Positions 16,850 through 25,518 of a stretch of DNA of 64,000 nucleotides are shown one piece after another. The notes under the pieces were generated by a model. That model was not told the DNA's origin and searched no databases. It saw only the letters and a list, made by a program, of their open reading frames with translations. Origin of the DNA: Photobacterium aphoticum (GTDB taxonomy: Bacteria; Pseudomonadota; Gammaproteobacteria; Enterobacterales; Vibrionaceae); contig NZ_LDOV01000044.1 in assembly GCF_001029435.1 (NCBI RefSeq), positions 1-64,000 of the forward strand. The letters are read 5' to 3'. Numbering within the stretch: the first letter of the stretch is position 1; every line of letters starts with the position of its first letter. The position numbers and the translations under genes are program-made.

Positions 16850-19495
16850 ATGAACAATAAACTGACATTCTTATCGGCAGCGGTTGCCACTGCCCTTTCT
16901 GCGCCAGCCATGGCGGAGCAATTTTCTACAGAAGCTTCTACTGCACCTATTTCGGTGACTGTTGGCGAAATTCAAGGTGAAAGTTACTCATCACCTTTAC
17001 TCAATAAAGGTGAATATGAAAGCAAAGAAACCTATCAAGTTACGGGTATTGTTACAGCAGTGACAACTAACTCTAAACAGTCACAAGGTTTCTATATCTA
17101 TTCTAATGATAACAATCCGCTCACTTCTGACGGTTTATTCATTAAAACCAGTAAATCCTTACCTGAAGACTTTGTTGGTTCTGAAGTGACTGTTATTGGT
17201 AAGGTCAAAGAGGATTATGGGCTAACACTGCTTACTGCAAACAGTTGGACTGTTAACGCGAACGCCTCAATAACACCTGTTGCAATCGATCTTGAAGTGA
17301 TTGCAAGTGATGAAAATGACTTTAAGAAGACTCTTGAACGACATGAAGGCATGTTAATTAACTTGCCTCAAGATATCGATCTATCTACAGAAACATTAGA
17401 TGATATGCGCGTGTCACGTACTTTTAGTTATGATTACAAAGGTCGTAAAAATAACATGGTACTGGCTTACAAGCGCCCTAATATGCAACCAAACCAAGAA
17501 CATGTTGCAGGCAGTCAGGCATCTAAAGACCAAGCTAGGCAAAACAGTAATTATCGCTTATTTGTGGAAAGTGATAAAAATGCACCCAATGGTACCATTC
17601 CATATTACCCAGACTTTAAGAATAAGGCTTCAGACTACAAACAAGAAGACTACATTCGTGTTAATGACAGTGTAATTGGTCTTGAAGGTGTCGTTCATTA
17701 TTCATATGGTGAATATCGCTTAATCGCAACAAATACCATCACTAAAGATAACCTTAAACACAATACTCCACGTTCAAAGTACAATGATGATCCTGCCCCT
17801 ACTCTGAATGATGATACAGACGAAGATGCCTTTTCGATTCGTATTGCGACACAAAATGTGCTGAATTATTTCAATTCACCTTACGGTGGTTCTGACAATC
17901 AACATGGCTCTAATCGTGGTGCGGAAAGTCGAATTGAGTTTGAACAACAACAAGCAAAACTCATTGAAGCCATTTTTGGTCTTAATGCAGATATTGTTGG
18001 CTTGATGGAAATCGAAAATAATGGTTTTGGGGATTTTGGCGCAATCAATGAATTTGTGAATGCCCTTAACGCTAAATACGATAGTGAATATATGGATGAC
18101 CCAGAGTCTGTCCATAATCGTTACTCTTTTATTGGTTTTGACTCCAATGGTAACGCAATGCTTGATGAGTTGGACAGTATTGGCGGCGATGCTATTACCT
18201 CCGGTTTAATCTACCGTCCAAGCAAAGTATCACTGGATTCCTCTCAGATCATCACTATGCCTCGTCAAGACGCACCAATGGTCACCGATGAGAACGGCAA
18301 CCCAATCATAGATAAAAAAGGTGAACTACGTGAAAGTGGTAAAAACTACCAGCGTGATACTGTAGCCGCGACCTTCCACCTGCATCACACCGGAAAAAAA
18401 CTGACGGTTGCGGTTAACCACTTCAAATCAAAAGGCTCTAATTGCTGGGAAGACTGGCAGGGTTGGGAAACCTGGGATGATTTTGACCCTAAATATGACA
18501 GCGTAAAAGACGCCGACTTCCAAGGCTCATGTGAAGCATTCCGCGTAGCCGCTGCCGTTCAACTTGGTCAGCAGATGCAAAAAATCGGTGGCGATCAGGT
18601 CGTCATGGGTGACTTTAACTCTTACGGCCAGGAAGATGCCATGCTGGTGCTGACAGAGATCCCATCCGATCTCCCTGATGGCAAGACGATCCGAGCAGCA
18701 CGTGATACTTTCATCGGCTACAAGCCTCAATTTGGTGAGACTGGTGCTGAAATCACGCAGTCATTTGGTTTCTTGAATGCCGTGGCGATGAAAGATGCTG
18801 AGAAAATGCAATCAAGTTGGAGCTATTCATACAACGATGAAATCGGCTCACTTGATCATGTACTTATCACACCATCACTAAAAGAAAAATTACTTGATGC
18901 GACTGATTGGCATATTAACTCTGTAGAATCGCCACTGTTCGACTATAGCAACAAATATAAGGATACTACGTGGGGTAATAACCCGTTCTACGCAGAAACA
19001 CCATATCGCTCATCGGATCATGACCCCGCGATTATTGCGCTGAGCTATGAATACGGTGAAACAGATGGCCAACCTGTCGTGATCGCTGCAAAGAGTGGTC
19101 GTATGGAGATTGCCTACCCTATTCGCTTTGCAAACGCTAAGAAGGGTGACATCGCATCGATTGCCTTTTCACCAACACCTAAAGATATGGATAAAGTGAT
19201 TTTACCGCAAATTACTTTAAGTAAAGATGGCGAACAAACAATCTTCTTCGATGTTAATGGTGTAGAGTCTGGTCGCTATACTGTCACTATGTCACTAACT
19301 CGTGTGTCTAACGAAAAATCAACACCTGTTGAAGATGCGACGATGACGATGGAAGTCGACGTCGTGAAACGTGATTCACTGACGCCTGAAATCACCATTC
19401 CACCTTACGATGGCACAGGCGGTGGCGGTTCAACGGGTCTACTGGGCTTGCTGTCACTGATGGGATTGGGCTTCTTGCGTCGATTCCGCAAGTAA
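16850..19495 (+). CDS. ExeM/NucH-type extracellular endonuclease with GlyGly-CTERM tail
   Basis: 881-residue secreted DNase of the endonuclease/exonuclease/phosphatase fold. Signal peptide 1-22; an OB-like N-terminal domain (about 35-150); and a catalytic domain from about 325 with IATQNVLNYF, a metal-binding Glu in GLMEIENN (about 387), VNHFKSKGSNC, VVMGDFNSY (about 584), GSLDHVLITP and SSDHDP (about 722). The C-terminus GGGGSTGLLGLL...GLGFLRRFRK is a GlyGly-CTERM sorting signal, processed by rhombosortase in proteins such as Vibrio cholerae Xds. The related enzymes degrade extracellular DNA for nutrient use and biofilm dispersal. By eye, 17000-18250 is more AT-rich than 18350-18800, so the gene may be mosaic. 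Confidence 0.9.
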   Translation: MNNKLTFLSAAVATALSAPAMAEQFSTEASTAPISVTVGEIQGESYSSPLLNKGEYESKETYQVTGIVTAVTTNSKQSQGFYIYSNDNNPLTSDGLFIKTSKSLPEDFVGSEVTVIGKVKEDYGLTLLTANSWTVNANASITPVAIDLEVIASDENDFKKTLERHEGMLINLPQDIDLSTETLDDMRVSRTFSYDYKGRKNNMVLAYKRPNMQPNQEHVAGSQASKDQARQNSNYRLFVESDKNAPNGTIPYYPDFKNKASDYKQEDYIRVNDSVIGLEGVVHYSYGEYRLIATNTITKDNLKHNTPRSKYNDDPAPTLNDDTDEDAFSIRIATQNVLNYFNSPYGGSDNQHGSNRGAESRIEFEQQQAKLIEAIFGLNADIVGLMEIENNGFGDFGAINEFVNALNAKYDSEYMDDPESVHNRYSFIGFDSNGNAMLDELDSIGGDAITSGLIYRPSKVSLDSSQIITMPRQDAPMVTDENGNPIIDKKGELRESGKNYQRDTVAATFHLHHTGKKLTVAVNHFKSKGSNCWEDWQGWETWDDFDPKYDSVKDADFQGSCEAFRVAAAVQLGQQMQKIGGDQVVMGDFNSYGQEDAMLVLTEIPSDLPDGKTIRAARDTFIGYKPQFGETGAEITQSFGFLNAVAMKDAEKMQSSWSYSYNDEIGSLDHVLITPSLKEKLLDATDWHINSVESPLFDYSNKYKDTTWGNNPFYAETPYRSSDHDPAIIALSYEYGETDGQPVVIAAKSGRMEIAYPIRFANAKKGDIASIAFSPTPKDMDKVILPQITLSKDGEQTIFFDVNGVESGRYTVTMSLTRVSNEKSTPVEDATMTMEVDVVKRDSLTPEITIPPYDGTGGGGSTGLLGLLSLMGLGFLRRFRK

Positions 19496-19539
19496 GTTCA
19501 CGAACTCTCTGATAACACGCAATCACCAATAAAAGCAAA

Positions 19540-19569
19540 GAGGCTGAATACACATTCAGCCTCTTTTTT
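19540..19569 (+). terminator. Terminator after the nuclease gene, possibly bidirectional
   Basis: A perfect GAGGCTGAAT/ATTCAGCCTC stem with an ACAC loop precedes six T. The A-rich left flank could also serve the deoR gene on the minus strand. Confidence 0.9.
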
Positions 19570-19618
19570 ATTCTTTTCTTTGCCGTGAGGCCTGCACACA
19601 GCTTCTCGCAGATATCTG

Positions 19619-20386
19619 TTAACGCGCGCCTCGTTGCTCATCAGTCCCTAACATTGCCCTCCATTCTGCAGGCAAAGAAACATCACAAATCACCTGATCA
19701 ATCGCTGGCAACTGACACACCACGGCTTTACGCACAACACCCAGCTTACTGCTGTCCACCACCAGCACGACCGACTGAGATTGTCGCAACGCTTGGCGCT
19801 TATAGGGGATTTCCGTTAAAGCGTAACATGTCACGCCTAGCCGGCCATCGACTCCTGCCGCCGAGGCAAACATGATATCTATACGCAAATCATCCAACTC
19901 ATTGTTTTCAGAGATCGGATAAAAGTGATTGCATTGGGGATCAAACCCGCCGCCACATAATATCGGGCTACAGTTGGGTTTATTTTTCAAGGCTAAAAAG
20001 ACATTCAGTGAAAAGCAGACACCGGTAAACGGGATGTTATCGTCAATGGCATGAATAATGTGTACCACCGTGGTGCCGTTATCAAAAAACACCGTATCGT
20101 TAGGCTTAATCAGTCCAGCAGCACACTTACCCATCTCGGCTTTTTCTCGCACGTGGCTTTCATGCTGTTCACGCAGGCAATAGGTAAAATCATCCTCATG
20201 ACGTTGATTGTTAATGATATACCCACCAATCACGCTTAATCCGGCATGAGGTTCAATTAAATCACGGCGTAATGTCATCTCCGAAACGGTCAGGGCTTTC
20301 GCCGCTTCTTTCAGGTGCATTTTTTCTTTACGGTGCAATAATTCAACCAGTTGCCGTATCCGCCTCTCCTGCTTTGTTTCGTGCAT
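19619..20386 (-). CDS. deoR: DeoR-family transcriptional repressor, close to E. coli DeoR
   Basis: 255 residues. An N-terminal helix-turn-helix (about 5-55, with LKEAAKALTVSEMTLRRDL) is followed by a DeoR sugar-phosphate sensor domain (FFDNGTTVVHIIHAID, VCFSLNVFLALK, ASAAGVDGR, LVVDSSKLG). Many blocks resemble E. coli DeoR (MTIRRDL, FFDCGTTT, SLNTFLALKEKP, YSAAGV), which represses deoxynucleoside catabolism and responds to deoxyribose-5-phosphate. The start is ATG 20386, matching the DeoR N-terminus; a TTG at 20401 is an alternative. It is convergent with the porin-nuclease pair, which fits sensing of scavenged DNA, although target operators were not identified here. Confidence 0.85.
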   Translation of the reverse strand: MHETKQERRIRQLVELLHRKEKMHLKEAAKALTVSEMTLRRDLIEPHAGLSVIGGYIINNQRHEDDFTYCLREQHESHVREKAEMGKCAAGLIKPNDTVFFDNGTTVVHIIHAIDDNIPFTGVCFSLNVFLALKNKPNCSPILCGGGFDPQCNHFYPISENNELDDLRIDIMFASAAGVDGRLGVTCYALTEIPYKRQALRQSQSVVLVVDSSKLGVVRKAVVCQLPAIDQVICDVSLPAEWRAMLGTDEQRGAR

Positions 20387-20713
20387 TCGCTTCTTATCCA
20401 ATGGTTATTTTATTTATTAATCTATTTATTAATCATTGAATTATACGCACTTATTGATGATGTGAATCTTTCTGTTCCCCAGCCTGTGACCCAACCCATA
20501 AAGCAATATAGAAAGCGACTATTCGGCTCTTTCCCATGCGCAAAATGCCTGTCCACAAACCGATTCCTTGCCGTGCATCGTCAAAAGGGGAAGGGTCAAA
20601 ATCGCCTCAACCATGCCCCCTCCATCCTGACATCCCATTGATTAAAAGATAATTATTTACCAAACATTAACAATAGACATCCAAGCTGATACAGTCTTCG
20701 TTAAAGAGATGTA
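20387..20713. other. Divergent intergenic region between deoR and the efflux operon
   Basis: About 327 bases. The deoR-proximal part is AT-rich (20402-20470) and presumably carries its promoter. I see no gene, tRNA, terminator or clear operator. Confidence 0.4.
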
Positions 20714-21889
20714 ATGATTCTGTCGGCTAGGATGAGACAAATGACGATAAATAACCCGTTTTCACGTAAACCCTGGATACTCTCTGTCATCATATTAGTG
20801 GTGATTGCTGCCTGGCTACTCAGTGGACTCGGCACAACGCCATCCGATGAGGCTAGCCAATCCCCCTCAACCGACAACCAAAACAACCGCACTCAAACCG
20901 CCAGCACAACCGAGATCCCACTGGCCACGGTTAAAGTCAGCCAATTTCAGACCCAAGCTGTCGCCCGTACGTTGTCACTGTATGGCCGTACCGCCCCTAA
21001 CCGTCAAGCCACTCTGGCCGCCGAAGTCTCTGGCACCATTGAGAAGTTACTGGTGAAAAAAGGCCATAACGTCAAAGCCGGACAAGCCCTGGTTCAACTC
21101 AGCAAAGCGGATCGCGAATTACAACTCAAACGGGCACAAGCGCTGTTAAAAGTCCGCAATCAAGAATACAAAGCCGCCCAATCTCTGCGTAAACGTGGAT
21201 TGCAGGGAGAAGTAGCCCTAAGCCAGACAGAAGCCGCGCTGGTAGAAGCCAAAGCCGCCTTACGTAGCGCCCAAATCGATTTAGAAAATACCGTCATTTA
21301 TGCCCCTTTCGATGGCATTTTAGAATCTTTGCACATTGAAAAAGGCGACTATGTCGGCATTGGCGATCCTGTTGCCAATATCGTGGATTTAGATCCTTTG
21401 GTGATCAGCGCAGATGTGAGCGAACGCCATGTGAATCATGTGTTCAAAGGGCAAAAAGCCGCCGTACAACTCGTTTCGGATCACCAGACAGAAGGCACCC
21501 TTCGCTACCGCGCCTCCGTCGCGTCTGCCAATACCAATACCTACCCTATCGAAGTGGAAATCAGCAACCCGGATATGCGCTTTACCGCAGGGACCAGCGC
21601 CAATCTCGAACTGCTGTTGGAAACCAAAGATGCCATCAAGATGACCCCTTCAATGCTGGCATTAGATGAGGCGGGCAATTTAGGGATCAAAACCATTGTC
21701 GATAACGACAAAGTCAAGTTTATCCCCATCGCTGTCGTCAAAGTGGAGCCGGATGGCGTCTGGTTGGGTGATACCCCCAATCCGGTAGAGGTCATTACTG
21801 TTGGGCAAGGCTTTGTCCGTGATGGTGATACCGTTATTCCTGCTCGAGAACAAGATAAAGCGGACAGTGATAATGAGGACAGCCAATAA
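20714..21889 (+). CDS. RND efflux membrane-fusion protein
   Basis: 391-residue periplasmic adaptor of a tripartite RND pump. One N-terminal TM helix (about 23-43), a Ser/Thr/Gln-rich linker, a split lipoyl domain (LAAEVSGTIEKLLVKKGHNV and APFDGILESLHIEKGDYV), a coiled coil between the halves (about 135-195), then beta-barrel and membrane-proximal domains. It overlaps the pump gene by one base (TAATG), so translation is coupled. The start at 20714 has AGAG upstream; ATGs at 20732 and 20741 are also possible. No outer-membrane partner is encoded beside it. It resembles VexGH-type pairs of Vibrio, whose substrates include bile and detergents; substrate here is unknown. Confidence 0.88.
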   Translation: MILSARMRQMTINNPFSRKPWILSVIILVVIAAWLLSGLGTTPSDEASQSPSTDNQNNRTQTASTTEIPLATVKVSQFQTQAVARTLSLYGRTAPNRQATLAAEVSGTIEKLLVKKGHNVKAGQALVQLSKADRELQLKRAQALLKVRNQEYKAAQSLRKRGLQGEVALSQTEAALVEAKAALRSAQIDLENTVIYAPFDGILESLHIEKGDYVGIGDPVANIVDLDPLVISADVSERHVNHVFKGQKAAVQLVSDHQTEGTLRYRASVASANTNTYPIEVEISNPDMRFTAGTSANLELLLETKDAIKMTPSMLALDEAGNLGIKTIVDNDKVKFIPIAVVKVEPDGVWLGDTPNPVEVITVGQGFVRDGDTVIPAREQDKADSDNEDSQ

Positions 21890-24800
21890 TGCATAGTCTT
21901 ATCGATGCGGTATTGAGCCGCTCACGTACCATGATGACCTTGTTGGTACTCCTCCTGATTGCAGGGATGATTACCTACAAAGTGATCCCGAAAGAAGCCA
22001 ATCCCGATATCACCATTCCCATTATTTATGTCTCGGTCAGTCACCAAGGGATCAGCCCCAGTGATGCAGAGCGGCTACTTGTTCGTCCTTTAGAGCGGGA
22101 ATTGCAGTCCATTGAAGGCGTGAAGAAAATGACCGCGACCGCCTCAGAAGGTCATGCCTCTGTGGTGTTGGAATTTAATGCGGGCAGCGATCTGGATACC
22201 GCACTGACGGATGTTCGTGAAGCGGTGGATATCGCCAAAAACAAGCTGCCGGAAGACAGTGATGAGCCTACCGTTAATGAAATCACGCTGGCCAGTGAAG
22301 TGCCGGTACTCTCCGTCGTGCTGTATGGCACCGTGCCTGAGCGCACCACGATTCAAATCGCCCGCAAACTGCAAGATAAGTTAGAAAGCTTCCGCCAGAT
22401 TCTGGAAGTCGATATTGCCGGCGATCGTGAAGATGTCGTTGAAGTGATCGTCGATCCCCTCTTGATGGAGAGCTACGGCTTAGATCAGCAAGATGTCTTT
22501 AACCTGATTTCCCGCAACAACCGCGTGGTCGCGGCGGGATTCATTGATACTGGCTATGGCCGCTTTTCCGTCAAAGTGCCTTCGGTATTTGAATCACTCA
22601 AAGACATCTTGGAATTGCCGATCAAAGTCGATGGCAACACCGTGGTGACCTTTGGGGATGTGGCCACCATTCGCCGTGCATTTCGTGATCCGAACAGTTT
22701 CGCCCGCCTCAATGGTGAAGGCGCGGTTGTGCTAGAAATCAAGAAGCGTGCCGGTGAAAACATCATTGAGACGGTCGATATTGTCAAAGCCGTCATGGCA
22801 GAAGCACAACAACGTGATGAATGGCCCGATAACTTGTTGGTGAAATACACCCTGGATGAATCGGAAGACGTGAATAACATGCTGACTGATCTGCAGAACA
22901 ACATCTTGTCAGCCATCATTCTTGTTGTCGTGGTGATTCTTGCGATTTTAGGGGCCCGCACCGCGTTTCTGGTCGGCATATCGATCCCGGGATCTTTCCT
23001 CACAGGACTGTTGATCCTCGCCATCGGCGGGATCACTATCAACATGATCGTACTGTTTGCCTTGATCATGGCCGTTGGCATGCTGGTTGACGGAGCGATC
23101 GTCATCACCGAATACGCGGATCGCCGTATGCAGGAGAATGTCCGGCCGGCAGACGCCTATCGGGAAGCAGCCAAACGCATGGCATGGCCCATCACCGCAT
23201 CCACCGCCACCACGCTGGCCGCGTTTGCGCCCCTGCTATTTTGGCCGGATACCACCGGAGAGTTCATGAGCTACTTGCCGATAACGCTCATTGCCACTCT
23301 ATCAGCCTCATTGGTGATGGCGCTACTGTTTGTGCCGGTGCTTGGGCAAGTGTTAGGTAAACCGCAATACATCAGCCCAAAAGAGCAAGCTCGAAAGCAG
23401 GCGTTAGAACAAGGACGATTTGATCAAGCGACAGGGATCACCAAGCTGTATCTCAACAGCTTGGCCATTGCTATCCGTCACCCGTTCAAAGTGCTGGCAA
23501 GTGCCATTGTGTTTGCGATTGCGGTCGGTATCGCCTACGGCAAAGCCGGATTGGGCATGGAATTCTTCCCGGATGTGGATCCCTCACGTTTTACCGTCAA
23601 TGTGCGCTCACATGGCGATCTGTCTATCTATGAAAAAGATGCCTTGATGCAGCAAGTGGAATCACGGCTGTTGGGTCACGCCAGTGTTGACAGTGTCTAC
23701 ACCCGTACCGGTGGCAGCGGCATGATTGGCACCCTGCAATTCAGTGTGGTGGACTGGCAAGACCGTGAACCGGTCAAGCACATCATCGAAGATATGCGCG
23801 AACACGTACAAGATTTACCGGGCATTGAAGTCGAGTTTAAAACTGAAGGGGCTGGCCCGCCCAGCGAGAATGATCTGGAAATCCAAGTGACGGGCAACAA
23901 CCATGACGCCATGCAGGATGCGATCTTACAAGTGAAGCAGTGGTTATCCAGCCAAGCGGCATTCACTAACTTGTCCGACTCTGGCGACAAAGAAGGCATT
24001 GACTGGCAAATCAATATCGACCGTGATGATGCCGCACGCTTTGGCAGTGATGCCACGCTGGTGGGTAACACGGTACAGTTTGTCACCAATGGATTAAATG
24101 TGGGTGACTTCCTGCCAGACGATACCGATGACGAAGTGGATATTTTGGTTCGCTACCCGGAAGACAAGCGAGATATTGGTCGCTTCGACGAACTCCGGGT
24201 GAAAACCATTTATGGGATGGTACCGATCACTAACTTCTCAAGCATTACCCCTGCGCCCAAGCAAAATACCATCAACCGCACTGGCGGTAAGCGGGTGTTG
24301 GAAATTTATGCCGACATGGCCGAAGGCTACAACCTGAGTCTGGAATTGCCTAACGTCACTGCCGCCATTGAAGGCATGCGTTTTGCTGAAGGTACTGAAG
24401 TACAGATCAAAGGCCAGAACGAAGATCAGAACAAATCTATGGTGTTCTTACAGTATGCCTTTCTGATGGCCATTGCCGTGATGGGGTTGATTCTGATCAC
24501 CCAGTTCAACAGCTTTTATCAGGCGTTTTTGATCCTCAGTGCGGTGCTGTTTTCGACCGTCGGGGTATTCCTCGGATTGTTAGTGTTCCAACGCCCGTTT
24601 GGTATCGTCATGTCCGGTATTGGGGTCATTGCACTGGCGGGGATTGTCGTGAACAACAACATTGTTTTGATTGACACCTACAACCAGTTACGCAAAACCG
24701 GTTTGGATAAAGTCACGGCGATCATGCACACCGGTGCCCAGCGTTTGCGTCCGGTAATGCTGACCACGATAACCACCATTCTCGGTTTGATGCCTATGGT

Positions 24801-25212
24801 GCTGGAGATGAACATTGATCTCATCAACCGAAATGTGGAGTTTGGCGCACCCAGCACGCAATGGTGGACACAATTAGCCACCGCCATTGCGGGCGGTTTG
24901 GCCTTTGCCACCCTGCTCACGCTAATATTGACCCCTTGTTTATTGATGTTGGGACGGGACAAACATTTGATGTCCGGCAAAGGAACCGCTGAGCAGGGGC
25001 ATTCACAGCAAGCGCGTCATGCAGATGGATCGATCAGCGCACCGCAGTCGGCTCAAGACGCCGCCAAGCCTAAACGCCATACCGCGTCGACACATGGCGA
25101 TCCCAGCGAGATTGTGCAGCAGGGGCTGAGTCGGGTGTTTTCTCCGGCAGCGGCCACCACAACAACAGCCACCCCACAGGCCGGTGAGCATGCAGATGAG
25201 TCAACAAAGTAA
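21889..25212 (+). CDS. RND-family inner-membrane efflux transporter
   Basis: 1107-residue proton-driven pump of the AcrB type. The first TM (about 14-31) is followed by PKEANPDITIP, a large periplasmic loop, the TM block with MAVGMLVDGAIVITEYADR (proton relay acidic residues in TM4), a second periplasmic loop and a second TM block (VIALAGIVVNNNIVLIDTYN). The last 100 residues are a hydrophilic low-complexity tail rich in Ala, Ser, His and Thr, longer than usual for the family. It is translationally coupled to the upstream adaptor gene. Drug or metabolite specificity cannot be read from the sequence. Confidence 0.92.
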   Translation: MHSLIDAVLSRSRTMMTLLVLLLIAGMITYKVIPKEANPDITIPIIYVSVSHQGISPSDAERLLVRPLERELQSIEGVKKMTATASEGHASVVLEFNAGSDLDTALTDVREAVDIAKNKLPEDSDEPTVNEITLASEVPVLSVVLYGTVPERTTIQIARKLQDKLESFRQILEVDIAGDREDVVEVIVDPLLMESYGLDQQDVFNLISRNNRVVAAGFIDTGYGRFSVKVPSVFESLKDILELPIKVDGNTVVTFGDVATIRRAFRDPNSFARLNGEGAVVLEIKKRAGENIIETVDIVKAVMAEAQQRDEWPDNLLVKYTLDESEDVNNMLTDLQNNILSAIILVVVVILAILGARTAFLVGISIPGSFLTGLLILAIGGITINMIVLFALIMAVGMLVDGAIVITEYADRRMQENVRPADAYREAAKRMAWPITASTATTLAAFAPLLFWPDTTGEFMSYLPITLIATLSASLVMALLFVPVLGQVLGKPQYISPKEQARKQALEQGRFDQATGITKLYLNSLAIAIRHPFKVLASAIVFAIAVGIAYGKAGLGMEFFPDVDPSRFTVNVRSHGDLSIYEKDALMQQVESRLLGHASVDSVYTRTGGSGMIGTLQFSVVDWQDREPVKHIIEDMREHVQDLPGIEVEFKTEGAGPPSENDLEIQVTGNNHDAMQDAILQVKQWLSSQAAFTNLSDSGDKEGIDWQINIDRDDAARFGSDATLVGNTVQFVTNGLNVGDFLPDDTDDEVDILVRYPEDKRDIGRFDELRVKTIYGMVPITNFSSITPAPKQNTINRTGGKRVLEIYADMAEGYNLSLELPNVTAAIEGMRFAEGTEVQIKGQNEDQNKSMVFLQYAFLMAIAVMGLILITQFNSFYQAFLILSAVLFSTVGVFLGLLVFQRPFGIVMSGIGVIALAGIVVNNNIVLIDTYNQLRKTGLDKVTAIMHTGAQRLRPVMLTTITTILGLMPMVLEMNIDLINRNVEFGAPSTQWWTQLATAIAGGLAFATLLTLILTPCLLMLGRDKHLMSGKGTAEQGHSQQARHADGSISAPQSAQDAAKPKRHTASTHGDPSEIVQQGLSRVFSPAAATTTTATPQAGEHADESTK

Positions 25213-25276
25213 GCGTTGTCCCTCCCTCATGGCGTAATAAGCCTTCATCGCCACTGCATAGCACAGTAACAACATC

Positions 25277-25307
25277 GCGCGTTTGTCAGACATCATGACA
25301 AGCGCGC
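25277..25307 (+). terminator. Strong hairpin after the RND operon
   Basis: A 12-bp stem (25277-25288 with 25296-25307, one G-T pair) and a 7-base loop lie 64 bases after the pump stop. There is no good T run, so it may stabilise the mRNA 3' end rather than terminate on its own. Confidence 0.4.
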
Positions 25308-25337
25308 TATGCCTTTCGCCACTGACGCGCCCATCCG

Positions 25338-25378
25338 GGTTTAAGTTCTGGTTTAAGTTCTGGTTTAAGTTCTGGTTT
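25338..25378 (+). repeat. 12-bp tandem repeat, 3.4 copies
   Basis: The unit GGTTTAAGTTCT occurs three times exactly, from 25338 to 25373, and then begins again. It lies in the 306-base gap between the RND pump and nqrB; the rest of that gap holds only the hairpin at 25277 and the nqrB leader. Confidence 0.9.
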
Positions 25379-25518
25379 GAAAGCGGGTTTGAGATCTCTT
25401 ACCACTATCGCCTATGCTTAAAAAAAGATCTCATCTATCTCACCACTCAGCCCGTAACAATAGTGATGTATTGGCGAATCGACTCGCCTATTGATTTTGC
25501 TACCGTGAGGGCTAACCC

